Source of the DNA: Streptomyces canus
GTDB taxonomy: Bacteria; Actinomycetota; Actinomycetes; Streptomycetales; Streptomycetaceae
Length of the DNA: 64,000 nucleotides
Assembly: GCF_030816965.1 (NCBI RefSeq)
Contig: NZ_JAUSYQ010000002.1
Span: forward strand, 3,815,001-3,879,000
Direction of reading: 5' to 3'
Shown: positions 43,285-51,494 of the stretch, piece by piece
Numbering within the stretch: the first letter of the stretch is position 1
Layout of the letters: each line of letters starts with the position of its first letter
Program-made: the position numbers and the translations under genes
Notes under the pieces: generated by a model
Told to the model about the DNA's origin: nothing
Databases searched by the model: none
Seen by the model: the letters and a program-made list of their open reading frames with translations, nothing else

Positions 43285-44896
43285 CCGGTGAAGGGCCTCT
43301 CGTGAGAGCGAGGGGCCCTTCGGCGTCTTCCAGTCTCCGGTACGTCCGTGTCCCGGGTGGCCGCCACCACACCGGGTCCGCGCACCGCACGCCCTCTTTC
43401 CTGAGCCGCGCCCGGTGGATCTTGTTCGTGGCGGTGACCGGCATCCGCTCCACCACCCGCACGAACCGGGGTGCCATCTTCGTCCCGAGATCCGGCTGGG
43501 CTTCCAGGAAGTCCACGAAGGCCTCCGGATCGAAGGTCCCGGCGATGGTCGCCATCACCTGGTCCCCGGTCACCGGATCCGGCACCGCGTACACGGCGGC
43601 GGCCACCGCCCCCTCGTAGCGCGCGAGGATGTTCTCGATCATCGCGGCGGCCAGGTTCTCGCTGTCGACGCGCAGCCGGTCGTCGGTACGGCCCGCGAAG
43701 TAGAGATAGCCGTCGGCGTCCCGGTAGAAGAGGTCCCCGGTCCAGTACCAGCCACCCCGGCGGCGCTCGGCCTCCGCCTCCGGGTTGCGCCAGTACCCCT
43801 CGAAGGGGTTCGGGGCCCGGTTCACCAGCTCGCCTATCGCCTCGTCCCCGTTCAGCAGCCGCCCGGCCGCATCGAATCGTGCGGGGGGACACTCCTGCTG
43901 AGTCTCCTGATCGAGTACGACGAGCCCGGGTCCCGCCCGCCCGACCGCACCCTCCGGCGTGCCGGGCGCCCACTGGATCGCCGCGCCACCCTCGGAGGAC
44001 CCGTACCCCTCGACCAGCCGGACCCCGAACCGCCGCTCGAAGGCCGCCGCGTCCACCGCCCCCGCCTCGGTACCGAAGCCGAGCCGCAGCGGGTTGTCCC
44101 GGTCGTCCTCGCGGGGCTCGGTGGCCAGGACGTACTGGATCGCCCGGCCGACATAGGTGAAGTACGTCGCCCCGTACGCGCGCACGTCCGCCAGGAACCC
44201 CGACGCCGAGAACCGCCGTCTCAGCGCGACCCCCGCCCCGCTCGCCAGCGCGGGCGCCCAGTCGGCGATCACGGCGTTGCCGTGGAACATCGGCATGCAG
44301 AGGTAGTGCACGCCGTCGGGACCGAGCCGGAACTGGTCGGCCAGCGACCTCCCCGCCGCGGCCAGGCGGCCCTGGGAGCAGAGCGCGGCCTTGGGGGCGC
44401 CGGTCGAGCCGGAGGTGAAGTAGAGGAGCAGCCGGTCGTCGGGTGTGGCGTGGGAGGCGTCGGGTTCGGCGTCGGCGTAGGGCGCGAGGAGGGTGTCGCA
44501 CTCCTCGGTGCCGGTCACCAGCAGACGGACGCCGGGGAGGTCGAGGTCCCGCAGCAACGGCAGGTGGGACGCCTCGGTGATCAGCAGGCGGCACTCGGTG
44601 TGCAGGATGTCGCGGGCCAGTTCGGGGCCCCGGCGGGTGGGGTTGACGCCGGCGACGGCGGCACGGGCGAGGGCGGCGGCGCTCAGCCACAGCGGGTACT
44701 CGGGCGTGTTGTCGAGCAGCACACCGATGTGGGCCCCGGCGCCCGGCAGCAGATCGGTGAGCAGTGCCGCCCGTGCGGCGGCACCAGCGGCGACCTCGTG
44801 GTGGGTGAGCGCCCGCCCCTCGAACCACAGTCCGGGCCGGTCGTCACCCCACCGGTCGGCGACGAGCTCCGCGACCGTACGCCTCCTGGATTCCAT
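43250..44896 (-). CDS. AMP-binding acyl-CoA synthetase-like protein with abnormal C-terminus
   Basis: 548 residues from the ATG at 44896. Adenylation motifs: P-loop LLYFTSGSTGAPKAA, A5 YGSSEGGAA, A7/A8 YWTGDLFYRDADGYLYFAGR and RTDDRLRVDSEN, and A10 Lys in TNKIHRARLR. It would activate a fatty or other carboxylic acid to an acyl-CoA. The last about 28 residues (LEDAEGPLALTRGPSPVRRQ ...) are not family sequence: they are translated antisense from a terminator and the tRNA-Lys half, and the stop lies inside it. The natural 3' end was apparently replaced. Located 41 bp after the DUF3592 gene. Confidence 0.83.
   Translation of the reverse strand: MESRRRTVAELVADRWGDDRPGLWFEGRALTHHEVAAGAAARAALLTDLLPGAGAHIGVLLDNTPEYPLWLSAAALARAAVAGVNPTRRGPELARDILHTECRLLITEASHLPLLRDLDLPGVRLLVTGTEECDTLLAPYADAEPDASHATPDDRLLLYFTSGSTGAPKAALCSQGRLAAAGRSLADQFRLGPDGVHYLCMPMFHGNAVIADWAPALASGAGVALRRRFSASGFLADVRAYGATYFTYVGRAIQYVLATEPREDDRDNPLRLGFGTEAGAVDAAAFERRFGVRLVEGYGSSEGGAAIQWAPGTPEGAVGRAGPGLVVLDQETQQECPPARFDAAGRLLNGDEAIGELVNRAPNPFEGYWRNPEAEAERRRGGWYWTGDLFYRDADGYLYFAGRTDDRLRVDSENLAAAMIENILARYEGAVAAAVYAVPDPVTGDQVMATIAGTFDPEAFVDFLEAQPDLGTKMAPRFVRVVERMPVTATNKIHRARLRKEGVRCADPVWWRPPGTRTYRRLEDAEGPLALTRGPSPVRRQGLEPRTR
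43290..43321 (+). terminator. Terminator after tRNA half 2 (duplicate of 43153-43184)
   Basis: GAAGGGCCTCTCG and CGAGGGGCCCTTC around GTGAGAG. It differs from the hairpin after the tRNA only in the loop, so tRNA 3' half plus terminator form a direct duplication. Confidence 0.85.
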
Positions 44897-44937
44897 GGGC
44901 GTGTACGGTAGTTGACGAGCCGTCAGATGTGGAGGGT

Positions 44938-45372
44938 CTAGGACAGCGCGGTGAGGGTGACCATGACGACCATGCAGACCAGTACGACCACGACGGCGCA
45001 GGCGACCACCGCGCAGGCGGCGCACCCGTGCCCGCCACGGCCCGGGCGGGCCGTGGCCACGACATCCGGGCCGTCGGCGTAGTGGACGGTGACGATGTCG
45101 CCCTCGAGCGTCGTCCCCGGACCGCCCTCCTCCTCGAACCGGACGACCCGGCCGTCACGGGCCCTGAACTCGTACACATGGCGCAGGCTGGTGTACACCC
45201 GGGAGTCACCGCCCCCGTGCGCCGTCGCGTACACCCGCAGGCACCGCGCCTCGGCCGTCAGCCCGCTCCTCCAGGCACTGCGCGCCCGGTGCCAGCGCCG
45301 CACCCCGAGGTACGCGCCGAACAGGGCCACGGCCATGATCTGGACGGGAATGAGGTAGAAGAAGGCGTCCAT
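44938..45372 (-). CDS. DUF3592-type membrane protein
   Basis: 144 residues from the ATG at 45372 (GGGGGA six bases upstream). One helix at the N-terminus (FFYLIPVQIMAVALFGAYLG), an extracytoplasmic or cytosolic beta domain with LRHVYEFRARDGRVVRFEE, and a second, very hydrophobic C-terminal helix with several Cys (CAACAVVACAVVVVLVCMVV). This matches the small DUF3592 proteins of actinobacteria. Function unknown. Confidence 0.75.
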   Translation of the reverse strand: MDAFFYLIPVQIMAVALFGAYLGVRRWHRARSAWRSGLTAEARCLRVYATAHGGGDSRVYTSLRHVYEFRARDGRVVRFEEEGGPGTTLEGDIVTVHYADGPDVVATARPGRGGHGCAACAVVACAVVVVLVCMVVMVTLTALS

Positions 45373-45457
45373 GACAGATCCCCCGAGGTCAGGCACCGAT
45401 CGCGTGATCGTGTGGGGAACCTACCCCGGGGGACACCTGGACTGTCTCAAGTGATGC

Positions 45458-46063
45458 TCAGAACGTGACGTCCGAGCAGGCGTAGAAGGCGTTCGTCGTG
45501 TCGGCGATCGTCCACACCGCGACGATCACATGCCGTCCGCTGAGCCCGGACGGCAGGGTGCCGCTGTGGGAGAGGGTCGAGGGAGGTCGCTGGCCGTTGT
45601 AGGGGACGGTCAGGAACGGGGTGAGGTTGAGGTCGGAGCGGGCCAGGTTGTGGTTCTGGTTCCAGCCCGCCTTGGTGACGTAGTACTTGAAGTCGGTCGT
45701 CGCGTGCATGGCGGTGAACTGCCAGCGGAAGGTGTAGCTCTGGCCGCCCGTCACCTTGGTCGCCGGCCAGGCGCTGCCGGACGGCGTCCTCGGCGCGCTG
45801 AGCTGGCTGAAGCGGCTCACGCCGCCGTTGCATATCTGGCCGTCGGCCGGACCGCCGGCCGGGAAGCCCTTGGGGCCCTCGACGCTCTGCGGCTCCCACT
45901 GGATGTCGCCGCAGTTCGTCACGGTGCCGTTCTGGCAGAGCTTCTGCCTGCTGATGGGGAGGTCGGTGTAGCCGTGGCTGCTGGCGCCGCCGGAGGAGAG
46001 CACGACGGCTCCGGTGGTGGCGAGGCCCACCACGGCGGCGTACCACTTGGTCTTTTTGCGCAT
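45458..46063 (-). CDS. Secreted AA10 lytic polysaccharide monooxygenase (LpmP/CHB type)
   Basis: 201 residues. Signal peptide ends before His30 (SSGGASS-HGYTDLPISRQ), leaving the N-terminal copper-brace histidine; the second copper ligand is His120 (FTAMHATTDFKYY). The domain is a stand-alone chitin-type AA10 without linker or CBM. It cleaves crystalline chitin or a related beta-glycan oxidatively. From memory, S. lividans LpmP, encoded just upstream of cslA-glxA, corresponds to this gene and assists glycan deposition at hyphal tips. A DasR-type box precedes it. Confidence 0.9.
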   Translation of the reverse strand: MRKKTKWYAAVVGLATTGAVVLSSGGASSHGYTDLPISRQKLCQNGTVTNCGDIQWEPQSVEGPKGFPAGGPADGQICNGGVSRFSQLSAPRTPSGSAWPATKVTGGQSYTFRWQFTAMHATTDFKYYVTKAGWNQNHNLARSDLNLTPFLTVPYNGQRPPSTLSHSGTLPSGLSGRHVIVAVWTIADTTNAFYACSDVTF

Positions 46064-46104
46064 GCTGCCGCTCCTGGAGAACGTGGGGGAAGTTCAGTGA
46101 GCTT

Positions 46105-46120
46105 GCAGGTCTAGACCAAG
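46105..46120 (-). promoter_or_regulatory. DasR-responsive element (dre) upstream of the LPMO
   Basis: On the minus strand CTTGGTCTAGACCTGC, containing TGGTCTAGACC, the core of the dre consensus ACTGGTCTAGACCACT. It lies 42-57 bp upstream of the LPMO start. DasR represses chitin/GlcNAc genes and is released by glucosamine-phosphate (literature). No other such core was seen in the window. Confidence 0.8.
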
Positions 46121-46159
46121 TCCCAGATTATTACCGTGCGTTGACCATGTCCATACCAA

Positions 46160-47269
46160 TCACGCGCCCTGTTCGCCACGCCCCGCGCAGAACGCCACCG
46201 TCAAGTCCTTCACCAGCGCCTTGCGTTCGTAGTCGTCCAGTTCCACCAGGCCCCGCATGGTCAGCCGGGTCACGGTGTCCTCCACCGAGTCCACGACCGA
46301 GGTGAGCATGGTGGCCCGGTGCTGGGCGTCCAGCGCGGCGATGCGGCGGCGGTGCATCGCCGCGGCGACCTCGGGGGCGTACTCGACGCGCAGCGGCTGG
46401 ACCGAGAAGACCTCGACGCCGACGGGCGCGGTCTCCGCGGCCACCAGCCGGGTCAGCGCCTCCCCCGCCGCGTCGACCGAGCCGCGGCCGGAGCCCGGCG
46501 CCTCCACCGGGACCCGGGCGAGCGCGGCCTCCACGCACTCGCGCAGAAACCTCTCGTGGTCGTCGACGCCCAGCGTGGCCCGCGCGGTGTCCCGCACCCG
46601 CCACACCACGAGGACGACGACCCGCAGCGCGACCCCGCTCGCGTCGGCGGCCGGCATCGGCTCGCCGCGCCAGTGCCGCAGCCGCACGTCGACCCGGCGG
46701 CGCAGCAGCAGCGGGTTGACCCACATCAGGCCGGTGCGCCGGACGGTCCCCCGGTAGCGGCCGAACATCCCGAGCACCCAGGCGCGCCCGGTACGACCGC
46801 AGGCCAGTCCGCCGAAACCGAACAGGCCGAGGGCACCGGCTCCCGCGTACGCCGCCCACTGCGCCGGGCCGAGGCCCGCGCCCGCGAACTCCGGGATCCT
46901 GAGAGCCTTCAAGGCGAGCGGCGGCAGCAGCCCCGCCCACCATGAGGTGACCGCGCACCCGGCCAGTCCGCAGGCGCCGGCGAGAACGCCCGCCGAGCCC
47001 GGCAGCACCCGCGCGGGGCGCTCGGCCAGCCCGGGGTCGACGTCGGGGGCGGGACGCGGGGTGGCCTGGCCGGTTCTGCGCAGGCGGGGCTGCTCCCCGG
47101 TGCCCTGCCGGCGTGCCACCACCGCGGGCCTCAGCGGGACCGACACCGGGTCCGGGTCGTCGCGGAAGAGCAGATGGACGGGGATCTCGGTGGTCGCCTC
47201 GTTCTGGATGAGCCGGGCGGGCCGTGACGGCCCCTCGGACTCGGGGGTGTGTGAAGTGGTCGCGCTCAT
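46160..47269 (-). CDS. SPFH/band-7 domain membrane protein
   Basis: 369 residues from the ATG at 47269 (GGAGG six bases upstream). A proline/arginine-rich cytosolic N-terminus is followed by two membrane segments (VLAGACGLAGCAVTSWWAGL and WAAYAGAGALGLFGFGGLAC). An SPFH domain follows (GLMWVNPLLLRRRVDVRLRH ... GVALRVVVLVVWRV) with the long helix AMHRRRIAALDAQHRATMLT. Members scaffold membrane microdomains. Located between the LPMO and the NlpC/P60 gene. Confidence 0.8.
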   Translation of the reverse strand: MSATTSHTPESEGPSRPARLIQNEATTEIPVHLLFRDDPDPVSVPLRPAVVARRQGTGEQPRLRRTGQATPRPAPDVDPGLAERPARVLPGSAGVLAGACGLAGCAVTSWWAGLLPPLALKALRIPEFAGAGLGPAQWAAYAGAGALGLFGFGGLACGRTGRAWVLGMFGRYRGTVRRTGLMWVNPLLLRRRVDVRLRHWRGEPMPAADASGVALRVVVLVVWRVRDTARATLGVDDHERFLRECVEAALARVPVEAPGSGRGSVDAAGEALTRLVAAETAPVGVEVFSVQPLRVEYAPEVAAAMHRRRIAALDAQHRATMLTSVVDSVEDTVTRLTMRGLVELDDYERKALVKDLTVAFCAGRGEQGA

Positions 47270-47306
47270 GGGTGCCTCCAGCCTCCGCGCCAGATGCGTC
47301 ACAACA

Positions 47307-47382
47307 GGTGATGACCGCCAGGTGATGACGAGCCAGGTGATGACGAGATGACGCGCCGGGTGATGACGCGTCGGGTGACTAC
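47307..47382. repeat. Spaced direct repeats GGTGATGAC
   Basis: GGTGATGAC occurs at 47307, 47321, 47336 and 47359, with a variant GGTGACTAC at 47374. Spacing is 14, 15, 23 and 15 bp. The array fills the gap between the SPFH start and the NlpC/P60 stop. It could be a binding-site array or slippage-derived. Confidence 0.55.
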
Positions 47383-48707
47383 GAGAAGAGCCGCCGCCAG
47401 GTCTCCGGCCCCGGATAGCCGTCCGCCGCGCCGCCCCGCCAGCCCTGGGCACGCTGGAAGGCCTCGACGCCCCGCCGGTCCGGCTCGCCCCAGCGCGGTC
47501 CCGGCCTGGTCGTGTAGTACTTGCCGAACCCTTTTTTCACCAGCTGTCTGCCGAGCTGGGTGACGTACTTGTTGGTCGCCCCGGGGCGGAACATCGCACG
47601 CCCCGGGTAACCGGGAACGCCGTGCGAGGAAGGCGCCTGCAGACCCGCCGCCCTCGTCCGACCGCCCGCCTCGATGTCCTTGCCGCCGCCCGTCACCAGC
47701 AGCGTCCAGGTCCGCGCCCTGGGCAGCCCGTCCGCGTCCTTGCCCCGCCACCCCTGCGCCTGCTGGAACGCCTGGGTGGCCCTGCGGTCCGCGTCCGCCC
47801 AGCGGGGTCCGGGACCGGAGGTGTAGTAGCGCCCGGCGCCGCGTGCGACGAGCATCCGCCCGAGCTGGGTGACGTACTTGTTGTGGGCCCCGGGCCCGAA
47901 GTAGGCACTCCCCGGGTAGGGCGTCACGGCCGGTGAGCCCGGCTTGGCGTTGTCGGGCTCGGCGGGATCCGTCCCGGCGCCCGCGGTGCCGTCCGCGAGC
48001 CCCTTATACCGGTAGGCGACGTATCGGTCCGAGTTGCTCCAGTAGGCGTACGGGGTGGCCTGCTCGCGGGCGTGCGGGCGGGCCTCCTCGTAGGCGACGT
48101 AGTAGGTGCGCGTGTAGTCCGTCCAGCCGCCGAAGATGACAACGTGGGAGCCCTGCTCGGGGTTGTCCGTGTTGTGGAAGAGCAGGATGTCGCCGGGTTG
48201 CAGGTCGTCCTTGGCGATCTTGATCCCGTACTGGCCGAGGCTGCCGGTCCACTCGTTGCCCGGCAGGTTCCAGGCCATGGACACGAAGCCCGAGCAGTCC
48301 TGACGGTAGCCGTCGCTCCAGTACTCGGACATGCTGTACGGCACCTTCGCGGCGACCCACTGCTTGGCCCGTCTGATGATGTCGGCGCGGGTGATGGTCG
48401 TCGCCTTGACGACCGCCGGCCTGCCGCGGGGGTCGTCCAGCGGAGCCTTGCCGCCCTGCGGGGTGTCGGGCTCGTCACCCGCGGGAACGCCGGGAACGCC
48501 GGGGCGGGCGGGATCTTGGGGGGCGGCGAAGGCCGGGGCCGCGTGGACCGCGCCGAAGGCGGTGGAGGCCGCGGCGGCCAGGATCACGACTCGGGTGGCG
48601 GCCGGGTGACCGCCGGTCGAACGTGGGAGAACGCGACGCCAGTGGACGCATCCAGGGCAGTCGCAGTCGCTCGCGGGATCGATTTCCTCGAATACCGGAG
48701 TCCCCAT
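47379..48707 (-). CDS. NlpC/P60-type cell-wall hydrolase with two wall-binding repeats
   Basis: 442 residues from the ATG at 48707 (GAGGGG upstream). An unusual cytosolic N-terminus with DCDCPGC (Cys15, 17, 20) precedes a membrane/signal segment (VVILAAAASTAFGAVHAAPAF). The peptidase domain has Cys138 in RQDCSGFVSMAWNLPG and His188 in GSHVVIFGG. Two 70-residue repeats follow (NKYVTQLGRMLVARGAGRYY and NKYVTQLGRQLVKKGFGKYY, each ending in an FQ.AQGW motif), which resemble peptidoglycan-binding repeats. It probably cuts peptide cross-links in peptidoglycan. Confidence 0.85.
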   Translation of the reverse strand: MGTPVFEEIDPASDCDCPGCVHWRRVLPRSTGGHPAATRVVILAAAASTAFGAVHAAPAFAAPQDPARPGVPGVPAGDEPDTPQGGKAPLDDPRGRPAVVKATTITRADIIRRAKQWVAAKVPYSMSEYWSDGYRQDCSGFVSMAWNLPGNEWTGSLGQYGIKIAKDDLQPGDILLFHNTDNPEQGSHVVIFGGWTDYTRTYYVAYEEARPHAREQATPYAYWSNSDRYVAYRYKGLADGTAGAGTDPAEPDNAKPGSPAVTPYPGSAYFGPGAHNKYVTQLGRMLVARGAGRYYTSGPGPRWADADRRATQAFQQAQGWRGKDADGLPRARTWTLLVTGGGKDIEAGGRTRAAGLQAPSSHGVPGYPGRAMFRPGATNKYVTQLGRQLVKKGFGKYYTTRPGPRWGEPDRRGVEAFQRAQGWRGGAADGYPGPETWRRLFS

Positions 48708-48860
48708 GCGACGCCCCTCACGCTCCAGGTAGATATGTCCGCAACTGTGCACATTCGTCAGTTTCTCAACTGTCGCCCGGACGCGCATGCTGACGGTCCG
48801 AACGATGTACCGGGGTCCGGAGCACCCTCCCGCTTCCGGTAGAGTTCTGCAGGTCAGCAG

Positions 48861-48934
48861 GCGCCGCTAGCTCAGTTGGTTAGAGCAGCTGACTCTTAAT
48901 CAGCGGGTCCGGGGTTCGAGTCCCTGGCGGCGCA
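48861..48934 (+). tRNA. tRNA-Lys(CTT), copy 3
   Basis: 74 nt, identical to copies 1 and 2. The 10 bp before it (AGGTCAGCAG-like) resemble the sequence before copy 1, suggesting that the flank was duplicated too. Confidence 0.97.
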
Positions 48935-48944
48935 CCGACGATGC

Positions 48945-48972
48945 CAGGCCCCCCACGAAAGCGGGGGGCCTG
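48945..48972 (+). terminator. Terminator after tRNA-Lys copy 3
   Basis: CAGGCCCCCC (48945-48954) pairs with GGGGGGCCTG (48963-48972) around an ACGAAAGC loop. Confidence 0.8.
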
Positions 48973-49036
48973 ACATGCTTGGGCGAGTTGCCCCGGCACA
49001 CCAGGGCGACCGGGGTTCGACAGGGGTGGCTGGGGG

Positions 49037-49103
49037 CCCGGGGGGTCATCCCCCGGGAAGACGCAGCATCAGCGGGTCCGGGGCTCGAGGCCCTGGCGGC
49101 GCA
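49037..49103 (+). repeat. GC hairpin plus decayed tRNA-Lys 3' half (copy 3)
   Basis: Hairpin CCCGGGGG-GTCAT-CCCCCGGG (49037-49057), then ACGCAGC, then a 36-nt tRNA-Lys 3' half (49068-49103). It has two substitutions in the T arm (GGGGCTCGAGGCCC), one on each side of the loop. This copy is less constrained than copies 1 and 2. Confidence 0.82.
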
Positions 49104-49113
49104 CCGACATGGG

Positions 49114-49139
49114 AGGCCCCTCGCCTGGGCGAGGGGCCT
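49114..49139 (+). terminator. Terminator after tRNA half 3
   Basis: AGGCCCCTCGCC (49114-49125) pairs with GGCGAGGGGCCT (49128-49139), a 12-bp stem with a TTCTTGT tail. Confidence 0.85.
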
Positions 49140-49484
49140 TCTTGTATGACAGGCGCCACATTGATCGCGTATGACCGGTAAACACCGCGTTTCGCATCTT
49201 GCGATCATGATGAGCACCGTAGAACCCTGGTTTTTCAAGATGCTGCGGATACGCGGCAGTTGGGGGGCAAGGATCCGGTTGCCGGTGTTGCGGGGAAAGG
49301 GGCCCCGCTTCGGAGGACGCCGAGGGGGGCGTCTGCAACCGGAAGGTCGCTGTTACCTGTCTAATGCTGTGAAGATTGTGGTGACTGCGGCCCACCACTG
49401 ATACGTCTGTGAAGGTCGAGGGGGACCAGAGCAGGCGTAAGGAAACGACGACACGCGGCTCGTCCGCGTGTGGGGGGATGACTC
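49140..49484 (+). promoter_or_regulatory. cslA upstream region
   Basis: 345 bp without a convincing gene, less GC-rich than the surroundings (AAACACCGCG ... TTTTTCAAGATGC). A TAATGCT -10-like element lies near 49361-49367, giving a 5' leader of more than 100 nt before the cslA ATG. A long, structured leader is possible. No known riboswitch motif recognised. An open 76-codon frame at 49171-49401 has no recognisable protein. Confidence 0.4.
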
Positions 49485-51494
49485 ATGACGTCGACGCCGA
49501 CGGGCGCCCGGCAGAACTTCGACCCGTCCGACACCACTCAGCTCAGGCTGCCTTCGCATCGGACCGGCACACTGCGCCGGATAAAGAAGACGCTTCCGAA
49601 ATACGACTACGAGCACTACAGCAGACTGGCCGGCCCCCTCACGCAGCCCGATCCGGGCCGGCCCTACAAGGTGCAGTACCGCTCGCTGATCTCGCAGGAA
49701 CCGCACCGCATCCGGGTCGCCCTGATGCTCGCCGCGGCGCCGCTGCTCTCACTGGTCCTGCTGGCCTGGCTGCTGCAGCCCGAGCACTGGACCGAGCGGG
49801 AGTACCCGGCCTTCTCCTGGCTGCCGGCGCTGGACATCGTCATGCTGGTCTCGATCGGCCTGATCGAGTTCTTCCGCTGCATGAACGTCCTGTCCAACGC
49901 GCACGCCACCCTGGTCGCCCGCGACCCGATCCCGGTGGTGCCCGAAACCGGCACCAGAGTCGCCTTCCTCACCTCCTTCGTGCCCGGCAAGGAGCCGCTG
50001 GAGATGGTGACGAAGACACTGGAAGCCGCGGTGAAGATCCGCCACCGCGGCCTCATGCACGTCTGGCTCCTGGACGAGGGCGACGACCCCGCGGTCAAGG
50101 AGGTGTGCGCCCGGCTCGGCGTGCACCACTTCTCCCGCAAGGGCGTCGAGAAGTGGAACCGGCCCAAGGGCCCGCACCGCGCCAAGACCAAGCACGGCAA
50201 CTACAACGCCTGGCTGGACGCGCACGGCGACCAGTACGACTACTTCGCCTCCGTGGACACCGACCACGTGCCGCTGCCCAACTACCTGGAGCGGATGCTC
50301 GGCTACTTCCGCGACCCGGACATCGGCTTCGTGATCGGCCCGCAGGTCTACGGCAACTACGACAACTTCGTCACCAAGGCCGCCGAGTCCCAGCAGTTCC
50401 TCTTCCACGCGCTGATCCAGCGCGCCGGCAACAAGTACGGCGCCCCGATGTTCGTGGGCACCTCCAACGCCGTACGGATCAAGGCGCTGAAGCAGATCGG
50501 CGGGCTGTACGACTCGATCACCGAGGACATGGCCACCGGCTTCGAGATCCACCGCGCCAAGAACCCCGCGACCGGCAGGAAGTGGCGCTCGGTCTACACC
50601 CCGGACGTGCTCGCGGTCGGTGAGGGCCCCAGCGCCTGGACCGACTTCTTCACCCAGCAGATGCGCTGGTCGCGCGGGACGTACGAGACGATCCTCAAGC
50701 AGTACTGGAAGGGCTGGTACTCGCTGCCGCCGAGCAAGCTCTTCAACTACACGATGATGATCATCTTCTACCCGATGTCCGCCCTCAACTGGATCCTCGC
50801 GGCCCTGAGCTGCGCGCTGTTCCTGGGCCTGGGCGCCTCGGGTGTGAACATCGACCCGACCGTGTGGCTGATGCTCTACGGCAACGCCTCCGCGCTCCAG
50901 ATCGGCCTGTACATCTGGAACCGCCGCCACAACGTCTCCCCGCACGAGCCCGAGGGCTCCGGCGGTGTCGCGGGCATGGTGATGTCGGCGCTGTCCGCCC
51001 CGCTGTACGCGAAGGCGCTGGTCGACTCGCTGCTGCGGCGCAAGAGCAAGTTCGTGGTGACGCCCAAGGGCGACTCGGCCAGCCCCGACCGGTGGTTCGC
51101 GACCTTCCGCTACCACTGGTACTTCATCCTGATCTTCGGTGGCTCGATCGGTGCCGGTGTCGCCCTCGGGCACTCGCACCCCGCGATGATCATCTGGGCG
51201 ACCTTCGCCATGCTGATCACCGCGACACCGATCTTCACCTGGCGGCACATGCTGCGACAGGCGAAGAAGAAACCCGCCGCGACCGCCGAGGAGCCCCAGG
51301 GGCCGGTGATTCCGGCTCAGATTCCGGCGCAGTACCAGCCGCAGCCGCTGCCTGCCCAGCAGGCCCCGGCCCCGCACGCCCCGGCCCACAAGCCGACCTG
51401 GGCCGCCGCCTCCAACCCGGGCACCGCAGGCGACGGGGGCAACGACCAGACCATGCAGATCGCCCTTGGTGGACTTGGGGGACGTAAGGAATGA
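49485..51494 (+). CDS. cslA: CslA, cellulose-synthase-like glycosyltransferase
   Basis: 669 residues, membrane-bound GT2 enzyme. Two N-terminal helices (about residues 79-96 and 115-130) precede the catalytic domain: DEGDD at 197, DxD at 258-260 (VDTDHVP), TED (acceptor-site Asp348) and QxxRW at 391-395 (QQMRW). Several helices follow, then a Pro/Ala/Gln-rich cytosolic tail. It polymerises a beta-linked glycan at hyphal tips, required for morphology in S. coelicolor/lividans (literature). No PilZ domain is seen. Stop overlaps glxA. Confidence 0.95.
   Translation: MTSTPTGARQNFDPSDTTQLRLPSHRTGTLRRIKKTLPKYDYEHYSRLAGPLTQPDPGRPYKVQYRSLISQEPHRIRVALMLAAAPLLSLVLLAWLLQPEHWTEREYPAFSWLPALDIVMLVSIGLIEFFRCMNVLSNAHATLVARDPIPVVPETGTRVAFLTSFVPGKEPLEMVTKTLEAAVKIRHRGLMHVWLLDEGDDPAVKEVCARLGVHHFSRKGVEKWNRPKGPHRAKTKHGNYNAWLDAHGDQYDYFASVDTDHVPLPNYLERMLGYFRDPDIGFVIGPQVYGNYDNFVTKAAESQQFLFHALIQRAGNKYGAPMFVGTSNAVRIKALKQIGGLYDSITEDMATGFEIHRAKNPATGRKWRSVYTPDVLAVGEGPSAWTDFFTQQMRWSRGTYETILKQYWKGWYSLPPSKLFNYTMMIIFYPMSALNWILAALSCALFLGLGASGVNIDPTVWLMLYGNASALQIGLYIWNRRHNVSPHEPEGSGGVAGMVMSALSAPLYAKALVDSLLRRKSKFVVTPKGDSASPDRWFATFRYHWYFILIFGGSIGAGVALGHSHPAMIIWATFAMLITATPIFTWRHMLRQAKKKPAATAEEPQGPVIPAQIPAQYQPQPLPAQQAPAPHAPAHKPTWAAASNPGTAGDGGNDQTMQIALGGLGGRKE

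Noticed and set aside
28411..49139. Prophage or integrative element at the tRNA-Lys genes
   Set aside because: No integrase, excisionase, replication or phage genes lie between or beside the tRNA copies; only the duplicated 3' halves remain.
49171..49401. 76-codon ORF upstream of cslA
   Set aside because: No recognisable protein or ribosome-binding site; lies in the likely promoter and leader region.
49368..49484. Riboswitch in the cslA leader
   Set aside because: A structured leader is possible, but no motif of a known class (such as the c-di-AMP type) could be identified by eye.
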